A stretch of 64,000 nt of DNA from Nectonema munidae. Taxonomy: Eukaryota; Nematomorpha; Nectonematoida; Nectonematidae. The stretch's first letter is position 1. Every line of letters starts with the position of its first letter. The position numbers were made by a program, and so were the translations under genes. The stretch lies in contig JAUIRK010000323.1 of assembly GCA_030549495.1 (NCBI GenBank), positions 1-64,000 of the forward strand, given 5' to 3'. The notes beneath the pieces are model-generated. The model was not told the origin of the DNA. It worked only from the letters and a program-made list of their open reading frames with translations, and did no database searches. Below, one piece after another: positions 12,901 to 23,485 of this stretch.

Positions 12901-13350
12901 TAAAAAACTCTTTTTTTTAAAATATAAGTAACCTTCAATAAGCATCTTCAAATGAAACAAATTAAGAAAGAAAAAAATAAAGCAATAAAGAGTTATGAAA
13001 ATAATGATAGTGAGGTATAGTAAAACATGTGTGGTAGTGAAGTGATGAGGAAAATAAATGCTTCTTTTATTAGTAGCAAACCATATGCTTCAAATGCGGC
13101 AAAATCAAAAAAAAGAAAAATGTTCAGTTCAGACACTTAAAAATTGTCTGCCTTTCCCCTTCCACACTAATTATTGTAAATAAGTGTGAAAATGTGATGT
13201 GAGAAGTGATTATGCGATGTGTGGCAGTGAAGTGATGAGGAAAATAAATGCTTCTTGCGTAGAAAGCAAACCATATGCATCAAATGCGGCAAGATCAAAA
13301 AAAAGAAAAATGTTCAATTCTTCTCCACATTCAATGCTTCTCCGTTTACC
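9930..13350 (-). mobile_element. Mutator-like element (MULE), 3.4 kb
   Basis: Inverted ends of about 171 bp (9930-10101 and 13180-13350) are nearly identical apart from their outermost bases (GTTCTAGGAGAAGC versus GGTAAACGGAGAAGC). GTTGAAATG before the element and GTTGAAATT after it form a 9-bp target duplication matching at 8 of 9 positions, typical of MULEs. Subterminal sequence on the right is partly repeated (about 13025-13135). The interior encodes MULE transposase pieces. It sits inside the 5' half of the Tigger element, so it is younger than the Tigger. Confidence 0.85.
10855..12417 (-). pseudogene. MULE transposase, interrupted
   Basis: Minus-strand pieces lie in the expected order. 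12229-12417 resembles the end of a FLYWCH-type region (VLHNHDKINERV, then IKDQAENS). 11719-12006 is the start and middle of the MULE catalytic domain (VQLPILYSLACDKKEETYRF, then ITSDYESAILSA). 11429-11695 has IFIFSQSIYRKVKALGY followed by FRKCIKFLLALAFLPPLEV, a very characteristic late-core signature. Around 11229-11310 the minus strand reads RTNNHCEGFHNRLN, another MULE hallmark. 10855-11142 is a charged tail. The pieces lie in different frames. Some gaps could be introns, but internal stops suggest decay. Its role would be to cut at the element's inverted ends. Confidence 0.8.
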
Positions 13351-14867
13351 GTTGAAATTTATATCAAGAGTTTTCGATCAATAACAAAATGATTAATACA
13401 AGACAGGTGTCAAAGAGATTATGACTGGTGAATCATGACTCAAAAAATGTTTGCTTTTTCTATCAAAAAGAACATATGTGCAGTTATATTGCATATGCGA
13501 TATTAGCGAGCATATTGCTCATGTTTGCTGGCATTTGAAAACTTTATTTAACGTAAAATTTTATAAAAACACACACAATAGTTAAATTTGAAAACGAAGA
13601 GAAGTTGAGAAGCTTCGGTGAACGAGTGTTGGGTGGGACTTTGGGTGGGAAATCAAAAGACTACCGATAAGGCGTGCGCCGCCTTATATAGTCCTGTTGT
13701 CCCCCTTGCCCCTTAGTCGGTTCTTGAAGGCTTGTCCGCTGGATTAAGACTTGACGGAATGTACTGTGTGTTTTGTTGTATCTTCTTGAGTAAGATAGGG
13801 AACTTTTGTTCAAACTTTTGGATAATGTTGTGAAGGTTTCTTGAGTCGGAGCCGTTGTTAATCGCAACTTGGGCTGCCACCAAACTGTCGGAGAAGAATG
13901 TGCAGTTGTCCGGGTATTGCGTGGCAGCCAAGAGGAGCGCGACCAGCTCGTTGGTATTGATCGAGGAGGATGATATTGCCGGGAATTTGAGGACTCTAGC
14001 GAGCATATTGCTCATGTTTGCTAGGCATTTGAAAACTTTATTTAACGTAAAATTTTATAAAAAACACACACAATAGTATAAATTTGAAAACTGAAGAGAA
14101 GTTGAGAAGCTTCGGTGAACGAGTGTTGGGTGGGACTTTGGGTGGGAAAATCAAAAAGACTACCGATAAGGGGCGTGCGCCGCCTTATATAGTCCTGTAT
14201 GATCCCCCTTTGCCCCTTAGTCGGTTCTTGAAGGCTTGTCCGCTGGATTAAGACTTGACGGAATGTACTGTGTGTTTTGTTGTATCTTCTTGAGTAAGAT
14301 AGGGAACTTTTTTTTTTTTTGGCTCTAGCGAGCATATTGCTCATGTTTGCTAGGCATTTGAAAACTTTATTTAACGTAAAATTTTATAAAAAACACACAC
14401 AATAGTATAAATTTGAAAACTGAAGAGAAGTTGAGAAGCTTCGGTGAACGAGTGTTGGGTGGGACTTTGGGTGGGAAAATCAAAAAGACTACCGATAAGG
14501 GGCGTGCGCCTTTATCTAATTTATAATTATAAATTTATTATATATTATCAAATTTATAAGAATCTTGAATATGATATAGAAATTTATTAGAATTAAAGAA
14601 AAGAGGCTTTGACGGAGGATTGCTTTCAAAACTTTTTTTTTTGGCTCTAGCGAGCATATTGCTCATGTTTGCTAGGCATTTGAAAACTTTATTTAACGTA
14701 AAATTTTATAAAAAACACACACAATAGTATAAATTTGAAAACTGAAGAGAAGTTGAGAAGCTTCGGTGAACGAGTGTTGGGTGGGACTTTGGGTGGGAAA
14801 ATCAAAAAGACTACCGATAAGGGGCGTGCGCCGCCTTATATAGTCCTGTATGATCCCCCTTTGCCCC

Positions 14868-16934
14868 TTAGTCGGTTCTTGAAGGCTTGTCCGCTGGATT
14901 AAGACTTGACGGAATGTACTGTGTGTTTTGTTGTATCTTCTTGAGTAAGATAGGGAACTTTTGTTCAAACTTTTGGATAATGTTGTGAAGGTTTCTTGAG
15001 TCGGAGCCGTTGTTAATCGCAACTTGGGCTGCCACCAAACTGTCGGAGAAGAATGTGCAGTTGTCCGGGTATTGCGTGGCAGCCAAGAGGAGCGCGACCA
15101 GCTCGTTGGTATTGATTGAGGAGGATGATATTGCCGGGAATTTGAGGACTCCATTGGGGCCCACAATGGCAATCTTCTCCAGAGTAGCGTCCATGAAAAC
15201 TGGGATGGAGTTGTCTTTCTTGGCCATAATTGGTATTGCTCTTTTGACTTCTTTCCAAGCTTCCAGCCATACTTTCTTTGGGAGCGGCTCTCCTTTCAGT
15301 ACCTTGAATAGAGGTGAGTACTTCCTGAATTTCCTGGGGACACATCCAAGAAAATATTGGATGTATCCCAGGATTCTTTGGAGAGGCTTTGACGGAGGAT
15401 TGCTTTCAAATGAGGCTCCTGCCAGTAGCGTCAGGGCCGCTTTGAGCTTTGCCTTTGTTGTGGTCTTTAATTTCAAGCATCTGTCCTGTAAGTTGACGAT
15501 GACGTCGAGAAAGCTGAAGATTTTCTTTGGAGTGATGAACGACTTCTCCATGTTGAGGGCCATGCCGTTGTCTGTACAAAATTGCACAAACTCGGCGCCC
15601 GTTTTGAGGAGAGATTCTTTGGATCTTCCGAGGATTAACAAGTCATCTAAGTATAATAAAGTTTTTATACCTTCGTTTTCTTGCGTCTCCTTGAAAGCGG
15701 CAATGATTTTGGATAAGACTAGTTGAAGTACTCCGGGACTAAAATTAGCCCCCATTGGGAGTACTAAAAATTTGAATGTTGTACCTTTTGCTCTGAAGCA
15801 GAATAAATCTTGATAAGCTGGATGCAGTTTGATCCCATAAAAAGCAGAGGAGAAGTCAAATTTGATAGCGAATTTGAACTCCTCTGGAATTTGAGATAAC
15901 TTTAGTGGTGCAGATAACTTACATTCTTCTCGCTTGAAGAGCTCTTTTGTAAAGGAGAAATTCTGAACAAAACGTACACTGTCTCCGTTTTTGGGAACAC
16001 AAAACACCGGAGACACTATCTTTGCCGTTTTAGTTTCCGCAATTACTTCATTTTCCAGTAATTTAGGAATTATGACATCTTCTATGCAACTTTTCTGGTA
16101 CTTTGGTAGTTTAGTGAACCTGGAAAAGGATCCATACGGCATGGATGAGATGATCGTGGGTGCGTACCCATAGATGAGTATCTTCTTTGCTTTGGAAGAC
16201 TTCAGATTTGGAGGAGGAATCCATTTTGAATGGACGCATGAAAAATTCACCTGTGTATTGAATGGTGAAAGCTTTGGGACGCTATCCAAGAATTTTCTAG
16301 TGACTTCTCTGATCGAGAAATCCGATGGCGACTCCATCTCCTCCAGGAAATTGCTATCGCCACCATCGGAATCATCATCGTCACTGTCCCCATTGCCAGA
16401 GTCGTTTTCCGCGGGTAGCGATTCTTCGACTGGCTCCTGATCCACCTCTCCAGAGAGCACGGACGAGAAAACCACTCTCCATGTGCTTGGTGAAAAGAAT
16501 TTCTTACTTAGAAGATATTGAAGTTGTAGTTGCATTTTCTCCCCAAGTTCGGGAGTGTCTGGGTGTGACTTGACGAAATCAATAAAGTCTTGTGGCGTAA
16601 GCCACTGCTGTTCCTCGTCGAGCACATTAATTTTAAGCTTGCTTACAATTTCTTCAAGTAGGTCGGAATTCTTTTCTTCTAACTGCGGGATGGCGATGTC
16701 GTTATTGGTTGCAATACTTTCTTCCACCATCTCCACGGTTGGCCAATCACTTGTCGATGTGATTTCCTGGTACCGCTCCTCTTGGGTCTCATCTGATGAT
16801 AGCGATGAGAGACTCCTCACCGAAAGTGCCGGAGTAGAGCAAAGGATAGGATAGGGTTGCTCCTCTCTGAGGAAGGAGGCAATTGGATCCTCTATAGCAG
16901 CAGCTTCAAAAACTGCTCTACGAGGGGCAGACAA
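14868..16934 (-). CDS. Reverse transcriptase-RNase H part of the retroelement (fossil)
   Basis: 688 codons. An acidic N-terminal region of roughly 250 residues is followed by an RT domain (FDFSSAFYG, then LPMGANFSPG, then YLDDLLILG) and an RNase H region ending in a SLNPADKPSR motif. That closing motif resembles both DIRS-group and hepadnavirus-type RNase H. The frame is open over its whole length. It lies directly downstream of the gag-like part, and both read toward the 3' end at 14643. Confidence 0.8.
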   Translation of the reverse strand: MSAPRRAVFEAAAIEDPIASFLREEQPYPILCSTPALSVRSLSSLSSDETQEERYQEITSTSDWPTVEMVEESIATNNDIAIPQLEEKNSDLLEEIVSKLKINVLDEEQQWLTPQDFIDFVKSHPDTPELGEKMQLQLQYLLSKKFFSPSTWRVVFSSVLSGEVDQEPVEESLPAENDSGNGDSDDDDSDGGDSNFLEEMESPSDFSIREVTRKFLDSVPKLSPFNTQVNFSCVHSKWIPPPNLKSSKAKKILIYGYAPTIISSMPYGSFSRFTKLPKYQKSCIEDVIIPKLLENEVIAETKTAKIVSPVFCVPKNGDSVRFVQNFSFTKELFKREECKLSAPLKLSQIPEEFKFAIKFDFSSAFYGIKLHPAYQDLFCFRAKGTTFKFLVLPMGANFSPGVLQLVLSKIIAAFKETQENEGIKTLLYLDDLLILGRSKESLLKTGAEFVQFCTDNGMALNMEKSFITPKKIFSFLDVIVNLQDRCLKLKTTTKAKLKAALTLLAGASFESNPPSKPLQRILGYIQYFLGCVPRKFRKYSPLFKVLKGEPLPKKVWLEAWKEVKRAIPIMAKKDNSIPVFMDATLEKIAIVGPNGVLKFPAISSSSINTNELVALLLAATQYPDNCTFFSDSLVAAQVAINNGSDSRNLHNIIQKFEQKFPILLKKIQQNTQYIPSSLNPADKPSRTD

Positions 16935-16968
16935 ATTAGAGATGTCCGCCAGCGCCCTGACAAAGGAG

Positions 16969-17541
16969 TTATTTTTGGCTTCCTTTGCCTTTGCCCTTCT
17001 TTCCTGGCGCTTGGAAAGTGAGCCTCTGACGAAAGAATTTCGGGTCAGGAGTTGGAATGTTGAGCGCTGATAATCCTGCCGAACCTACTTGTTTGGCAGC
17101 TGCTTCCCAAGTAGATTGTGTGGCCAGGCAGGCCGTTGTTGCGCATTGGTTTACCGTTGCTACGTCTTCTATAGACAAATGCATTATGTTCTTTTCGATA
17201 ACGGAGAACAATGTTACCAATAAGGAATCTTTTGCATTACGGGTAGCAGGTGGAAGGGCATCGATAAAACCCTCAATTCTCCTCTGGGCAATTTCTTGCG
17301 GAGAATAAGCAGCCAAAACTTCCGGGTGGTCGTAATCTTGCGACGCGTATCCCAGGATGGATGTTCTGTTGCGTAGCAGGGCGTCTTTGGATTCTTGTTG
17401 TTCCGAAGTTTTCGGAAAAACTTTTGCCAATTGTGTTGTGATACTTTCTAGTAGTTCCTCTACATTATCTAGCCTGTCCGTGATCTCTTCAGAGGTTTTT
17501 GCAGAGAACGACGCTTGGGATTTGTTCTTGGGATTACTCAT
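16969..17541 (-). CDS. Gag-like part of the retroelement (fossil)
   Basis: 190 codons beginning MSNPKNKSQASFSAKTSEE, with a coiled-coil-prone N-terminal part, a helical middle, and a basic Gly/Lys-rich tail (KKGKGKGSQK) that could bind nucleic acid. It lies 34 bp before the RT frame and downstream of a TATA-bearing repeat (TATATAAGG read on the minus strand near 17630). The gag-like role is inferred from position, size and the basic tail, not from a recognised domain. Confidence 0.5.
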   Translation of the reverse strand: MSNPKNKSQASFSAKTSEEITDRLDNVEELLESITTQLAKVFPKTSEQQESKDALLRNRTSILGYASQDYDHPEVLAAYSPQEIAQRRIEGFIDALPPATRNAKDSLLVTLFSVIEKNIMHLSIEDVATVNQCATTACLATQSTWEAAAKQVGSAGLSALNIPTPDPKFFRQRLTFQAPGKKGKGKGSQK

Positions 17542-18324
17542 CAGGGACGTTAGGACGGATAGTGTGACAGAGAAAATTTTAACAACGATTGAAAATCAAA
17601 AAGACTACCGATAAGGGGCGTGCGCCGCCTTATATAGTCCTGTATGTATGTTTTTGGACTATCTCTGTGAGTGAAATTTATCAGATTATATATTATTCTT
17701 TATAACTTCTATAAAAGATTTATAGAAAATTAATTAATTACAGAAAATTATTTAATAGTATATTTGGGGGGGGAGAATCCCACCCAACACTCGTTCACCG
17801 AAGCTTCTCAACTTCTCTTCAGTTTTCAAATTTATACTATTGTGTGTGTTTTTTATAAAATTTTACGTTAAATAAAGTTTTCAAATGCCTAGCAAACATG
17901 AGCAATATGCTCGCTAGAGCCAAAAAAAATTATATTAGAGTTGTTCATTTGTCACTAAAACTCAATGACGAAGGCGGATGTTGCGACAGACGGATGTTCA
18001 TAGTTAAATGAAACAGAAAATTTACGTCCTCCAAAAAAGATGATGGATGTCGAGGGTGACGGAAAAACGGGGGGCGGATTTTCGAGGTTATTTCAAGGTT
18101 AAGGAGTTTTTAGGATTTTTTATAAGGTTAAGTACAGATAATGTCAAAATTTTGCTGAAAAATTTTAATTTTTGATTGACAGTTTTGGATATGAAGGGGT
18201 CATTCAACTACCATGAATATGGTTTCAAAAGATGCAGCTAGCGATTTTAGAAAAAGACACAACATTTGAAGGGATATGATTCAGCCAATTTTCTACAATT
18301 AATTTTTTACCAGCACTAATAGGG

Positions 18325-18720
18325 TTAAATTTTAGTCAAATATTTAAACGCTTATAACTTTCGCATTTCTCAACAAAATGTATCATGCGATATACCAAAT
18401 TAAAACATTTTTTATGGGCTTTCAGAATACATTACTTATATCATAAGTACTTGAGAAATACCATTTTATTGTTTTTATATTCCATGGGCACATTACCATT
18501 AATTAGCAAATGAGGGAGCATATTTTTTATATTTGACAATTTTAAACTAAAGCTTGTTAAATTTTGACAAATTTTCACCTTTAATTTGTAACAATTTCCA
18601 TGATAATTATAAAACCACTCTACTATCAGAACCTAAATTTATTTGTAGATTTTTATAAAATAGTTTTAGTTTTCCGTTTTTTTATAAATTAATCTTCGTT
18701 TTTATATTTCTTATAACTTT
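18325..18720 (+). repeat. Dispersed repeat beginning TTAAA, second copy
   Basis: Closely matches 4681-5060. It starts exactly at the TTAA that follows the palindromic element copy 1, so it is probably the target sequence into which that element inserted. Confidence 0.8.
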
Positions 18721-19637
18721 TGGATTATTTGTCAAAATTTTAAGTTAGTTCATAATGTATACGATTAAAAATAGTTGCCGAAATTGTATTTTATTTTTTA
18801 TTTTTAAAGATAAATATTATTTTTATTATTGTTTAGTGCATAAAAATTTCTATGCCACAAAAAATATTTTGGATTACGCTTATTGATGTGTTCACTGAAG
18901 AAAAAAATATCAAAAAAAAATTAAAATATTGTGTTTTAATAAATTTTTATCAATAAGTAACCTCATAAATTTATATACTTTTTTTCATTATAAACCACTA
19001 TCCTACATAAACCTAAATTTATTTGTAGATTTTTACAAAATAATTTTAATTTTGTGTTCTCACTAGCGCCCAACACAAATATTGAAGAAATATTTTTCTG
19101 TTAGGTAATTCTTCTTTATTATGTAATGAATATTCTCATAACATGTACGGTTGAACGTTGATATACAACTTAATTTTTATCTACAATCTTTACTAAGATG
19201 GTTTCTATTCCATAGAAAGATTTTTGAGAGTTTGATAAAATGACAAAATTTCCAAATTTGTCCGCAAAAAAAATATATAAGTCATTCGATTCATTTCAAA
19301 CAAATTACATATTTGGAATCAGCGTACCCAACACTATAAGAATAGGTTTTTAAATTTTAATTTTTTTTAATTTTCGATTTTTCAAGCCTTTCAAACGGTC
19401 TCAAAATTATAACTTCACATGTATTCAACATATATACAACTATTAAACATTTTTAGAGTTATCTTATCATTCTGAATAACAATATTAAGATTATTTTACC
19501 ATAAATATTGGGCTCATAATTTTTTTATATATATTTGTCTTGCCAGATCGAAAGATTTTTTGAGAGTTTGATAAAATGAAAAAATTTCCAAATTTTACCG
19601 CAAAAAATATATGTCATTCTATTCATTTCAAAACAAT
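18721..19637. other. AT-rich repeat-derived DNA, no gene
   Basis: No coding sequence was recognised. A segment of about 90 bp (19215-19305, starting GAAAGATTTTTGAGAG) recurs directly at 19550-19640. The part at 19312-19500 (ATTTGGAATCAGCG) resembles 46369-46550, so it is a dispersed repeat. Confidence 0.6.
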
Positions 19638-20967
19638 CTGTATACTACGATGGTTTCTATTCCATGTACATGAATAGGGGGAGACAATGTTCAACTTTCT
19701 GTTCACATTTTGCTAGATGTAAGATTTGATATACCTCATTGGGGGAGAGGATGCTACATAAGTTATTACCTATATGCGTGTATACTACGATGGTTCATCT
19801 CCAACCTGTATACGCGATCGTTCATCTCCAATATCGGTTCATATTTTGCTAGATGTAAGATTTGATATACCTCATTCGGAGAGAGGATGTTAGATAAGTT
19901 ATTATCTATATTTTTGCAATTTTTTCACGATATTAAATAATATATTTGTCAAATAATCAAAATAAAATTCTGTAATCAAAGAATCGAAAAATATTCTTTA
20001 AAAAATCAAAAAATATCAAACTTCCTGTTCATATTTTGCTACCTCATACGATGTTACAAAAGTTATTACCTATACTTTGCAATTTACACAATTTTAAATA
20101 TTATATTTGTCAAATAATCAAAATAAAATTATGTAATCAAAGAATCGAAAAATATTCTTTAAAAAATCAAAAAATATCAAACTTTCTGTTGATATTTTGC
20201 TACCTCATACGATGTTACGAAAGTTATTACCTATACTTTGCAATTTGCACGATTTTAAATATTATATTTGTCGAATAATCAAAGAATCGAAAAATGTTCA
20301 AATCAAAAAATATTTATTCTTTTTAAATATATCGTTGGCTCCCCTTACTTTTAAAATTGAAAGATAAACCTAGTCTTTAATAATTAATTTTTATCAAATT
20401 ATGCACATACGAAACTAAAAGTAAGGGGAGCCAACGATATATTTAAAAAGAATAAATATTTTTTGATTTGAACATTTTTCGATTCTTTGATTATTCGACA
20501 AATATAATATTTAAAATCGTGTAAATTGCAAAGTATAGGTAATAACTTTTGTAACATCGTATGAGGTAGCAAAATATGAACAGAAAGTTTGATATTTTTT
20601 GATTTTTTAAAGAATATTTTTCGATTCTTTGATTACAGAATTTTATTTTGATTATGTGATAAAATATATTATTTAATATCGTGAAAAAATTAATAACTTA
20701 TCTAACATCCTCTCCCTGAATAAGGTATATCAAATCTTACATCTAGCAAAATATGAACTGATAATTTGGAGATGAATTATCGCGGTATACAGGTTGGAGA
20801 TGAACCATCGTAGTATACAGGTATAATGTATATAGGTAATAACTTATGTAGCATCGTCTCCCCGAATGAGGTATATCAAATCTTACATCTAGCAGAATGT
20901 GAACAGAAAGTTGAACATTGTCTCCCTAGTTATTTGTACATGGAATAGAAACCATCGTAGTATACAG
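19638..20967. repeat. 1.3-kb palindromic element
   Basis: Long inverted arms (19638 to about 20352, and about 20416 to 20967) flank a spacer of about 64 bp. The outer ends read CTGTATACTACGATGG and its complement. The innermost arm sequence contains GTTGGCTCCCCTTAC. The arms contain shorter internal repeats of their own. No coding sequence and no clear target duplication were seen. A solo right arm occurs at 29479-30303. The DNA could form a large hairpin, and the family is probably a foldback or miniature DNA element. Confidence 0.85.
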
Positions 20968-21079
20968 GTTGAAGATGAATCATCGTAGTATACAGGTTGA
21001 AGATGAATCATCGTAGTATACAGGTTGAAGATGAATCATCGTAGTATACAGGTTGAAGATGAATCATCGTAGTATACAG
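20968..21079 (+). repeat. 28-bp tandem repeat, four units
   Basis: Four units in tandem, each starting GTTGAAGATGAATCATCGTA and closing with GTATACAG. They extend the right tip of the palindromic element, whose outer end supplies half the unit. Confidence 0.95.
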
Positions 21080-21089
21080 GTTAGAAATT

Positions 21090-22281
21090 GCATTTTCTTT
21101 TAATTCTTGGTCCATGACAAGTCTGAGAATCCTATCCAAAATGTGATGCTGGCATCCAAAAAATTGCGGAACTTCACTTGCTTTAATTTGAAAAATTGTC
21201 TGCAACTTCTTGACTACACCATTTTTCTTCCAGTGTTAAAGTTTGTTTTATCACAAACCATCAATTTTATCGACTTCCAAAGATCGTATTCATTCAATAC
21301 TTCCACCAAACCATTAGTGATTGTTTCAGCTTTCTCGTCAATTAGTTGTAAAACTTTTAACTTTATCTCGCTTGTTTCATTCTTAAGGACAACAACTTGA
21401 TATTCCAGACCATTCAAACGTTTCCCGTCAAAGTTCCATTTTTCTTTCTTCAGTTCTTCTTTGTATCTCTTTTCCATATCTTTTGCTTTCTTTATCAGCG
21501 CTTTGTGTATTCCTGACTGTGAAGACAATGAGATTATTTCCTTTTTTAAAATTAACACAAATTTTGTGAGCTTGATGAGTTGATATTTTTGTGGCAGTAA
21601 GTAAGTTGGTAGCCTGCTTGCAACTACTATACTTTTTCGGGCTTTTTTCTTTCACATTGGCAATGAAACTTTTATCTCGCTCATCATCAATCTCAGGGCT
21701 CAAATCTTTTTTGTCAATTACCTCGGTTGAACAGCTTTCTTCTGGTTTTGTAGAGATGTCTTTGCATTTTTGTAAAACTCTTGGATGAATTGATGATTGG
21801 TCTACAAGTTGATTCGTTGCATATCCCACTTTTCTGTTAGATTCAATCTGCAGTTGATAAAGATTTTTGTCTTCTGTTGTCAGCCAAACACCTTTACAAT
21901 TTGTGATATCGAACAATTCTTTTTCTAATTCACCAGCTTTTCCTTTTTTTCTCAATTTTTCATACTTTTCTATCACTTGGTTAACTTTTCGATTCACTGT
22001 TTTAGTTTCAAAAGAAGGAAAATTCAGTTTGATATTCCAAAGATCAATAATTTCTTCCGAAATTAGTGAAGCACGTTTGCTTTTGTCTTTTTCGATGAAG
22101 CTAAATGTTTAAAGCGACCAACAATATCCATTTTGGAGGGTATCTTGGCAAATTCACTGAAATTCTTTTCCACCAAAGAAACACCCCTGCTCTTATGCGA
22201 ATCTTTAAATTGAACTAGATTTTTAGCCCAAGCCGACTTATTTTTGGAAACTGAATTACTTGAATTTTTATATTTACCCAT
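21090..22281 (-). pseudogene. Unnamed transposase-like family (C-x-H-H-I type), broken copy 1
   Basis: Minus-strand pieces: 22063-22281 (starts MGKYKNSSNSVSKNKSAWAK), about 21428-22090 (contains ASLISEEIIDLWNIKLNFPS, then ATKISTHQAHKIC), 21214-21558 (charged coiled coil, then SIKLMVCDKTNFNTGR), and 21090-21205 (FFGCQHHILDRILRLVMDQE). The NTGR and CQHHI motifs match NTGR and CRHHI in the gene at 62.4-64 kb, so the two are relatives. About three frame changes separate the pieces and the C-terminal half is lost, where the 28-bp repeats begin. I recall similar proteins as multi-copy, unnamed families in invertebrate genomes. A transposase role is inferred from copy number and decay, not from a known active site. 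Confidence 0.55.
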
Positions 22282-23163
22282 ATTTATTTTTCGTTTTCTA
22301 CAAAAATAAAGATGACTGATAATTTTTGAAAGAAAGTGAAGATTTAAATTACTTACAAAGATGAAGATTTGTGATTGGTGGAGTTGAGACGTATGAATGG
22401 AATCTAAATAAAAGAAAACAAATTTATTGATTTTTTACTTCATAAATTATTTGAATTGTTTATGTGGTTTTATTATGATTTTAATATAGGATTTGTTTAG
22501 GAAAAATTGTTTCATGGTGGGGGCGTGACATTTTTTGAAGAAAAAAAATTTTCAAATACTTTTACTAGATTCATAAGTAAAAACTCCTCCAAAAATGAGA
22601 TGCACCAGAAAAAATTCCAAAAAAAAAAACCAAAAGTTTTAACAATAATATATATAATGTACATTTAGGTGTATGATTTTGAATGATATGCACAATTTGC
22701 TAAATTCCTCATTGCTAAATAATACATAAAATACTAGACAACATACAAACTGAATATTAACGAAACATGAGGGAATATATAAGGTATTTTAGGTATCGAC
22801 AGCTGAAAATAAATTATTTTAAGATCAGTTTTACAAATAATATTACCATATATTTTATTTAGTTGAAAAATGATACTTTTCTGATAAGTAAAAATTTTTT
22901 TGTTTAAATTCTGATGATTTATGACATTTTTGTTACTTTTTTAAAATTTTTTTAACACAAGTTTAATCCAGTTTCTTATTTAAAATTTTTACTTCGTTAT
23001 TTTCCGTGAATTCAAATTTTGTTTATCAGTTTTATTTTATAAATTTTTTAACTAATTAAAAATCTTGTTTTTTATTTTTGTTTTGTCTATTTTTTCTTTT
23101 TTTTTGGGTTGGAAATTTTCAAAATCTAGAAAAGGGTTTTAGACTATGATTTTTCATGTATAC
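22282..23163. other. AT-rich stretch without a recognised gene
   Basis: Only low-complexity AT-rich DNA. I saw no open frame with domain character and no terminal repeat. Confidence 0.5.
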
Positions 23164-23485
23164 CAGAGGTTCCAAATTTTTTTTAGCCCATAAACCCCAT
23201 GTTGATTTTTTTGTTTACCATTGACCCCCCGCCGGCTGAATATTGAATTTTCTTAAACTTATTAATTTTAGACAGCTTGCTTACACACTGATTCTCACTT
23301 TAATGGGTTCTTTTAAAATTAGACAATTTAAATAAGAGAAAAAATTTTATTGAAAAAACACAAAATCCAAGTACATATTAAAATTGGAACGAAACAAATA
23401 AAAAAAATGAAGATTATTACCTACATAAAATTGGCTTCAAATTAGTTAGTTTTAATCTCATGTCTCCACGTTCAACGATGTGTAA

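Larger units (their letters stand above)
13504..17929 (-). mobile_element. Retroelement copy cluster: one long copy plus truncated copies (fossil)
   Basis: A long minus-strand copy covers about 14643-17646 with gag-like and RT-RNase H parts. A segment of about 55 bp holding a TATA box is present near both ends (14798-14852 and 17592-17646), like a short LTR. Three shorter 3' copies lie head-to-tail in front of it, starting near 13504, 13998 and 14322. Some are joined through a run of T that reads as poly(A) on the minus strand. A further 3' end in opposite orientation (about 17775-17929) also ends in poly(A), giving the block inverted ends. The two main reading frames are open and the copies are very similar, so the burst looks young. 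I do not see an integrase or tyrosine recombinase. Family placement is uncertain: DIRS-like or another RT lineage. Confidence 0.7.
7520..18092 (-). mobile_element. Tigger/pogo DNA transposon with nested insertions
   Basis: The left end reads CAGACCTCGTTGTTCCGTCC. The right end on the minus strand has ACCTCGAAAATCCGCC. Both fit the CCTCG..TCCG pattern of Tigger-type termini. The transposase lies at 7968-9386. Sequence on each side matches the palindromic TTAA element that it interrupts. A TA duplication is expected but the tips are worn. Three later insertions lie in its 5' half. The right boundary is approximate. Confidence 0.65.
5230..18324 (+). mobile_element. Palindromic TTAA element, copy 1, split by later insertions
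   Basis: 5230 to about 7518 matches the central spacer and right arm of the complete copy at 54155-58400. The remaining terminal part resumes near 18119 and ends at 18324 with GCACTAATAGGG followed by TTAA. The stretch between is a Tigger transposon with further insertions. The left arm is absent. TTAA target preference and a CCCTATTAGTGCT-type terminus are piggyBac-like. No transposase is encoded. Confidence 0.75.

Noticed and set aside
13199-13384. 61-residue open frame nearly identical to one at 9895-10080
   Set aside because: Both are readings of the MULE's inverted ends, one on each strand, and are not a conserved gene.
15010-15726. 238-residue plus-strand open frame
   Set aside because: It is antisense to the RT-RNase H frame and has no domain of its own. 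Its openness follows from codon use on the other strand.
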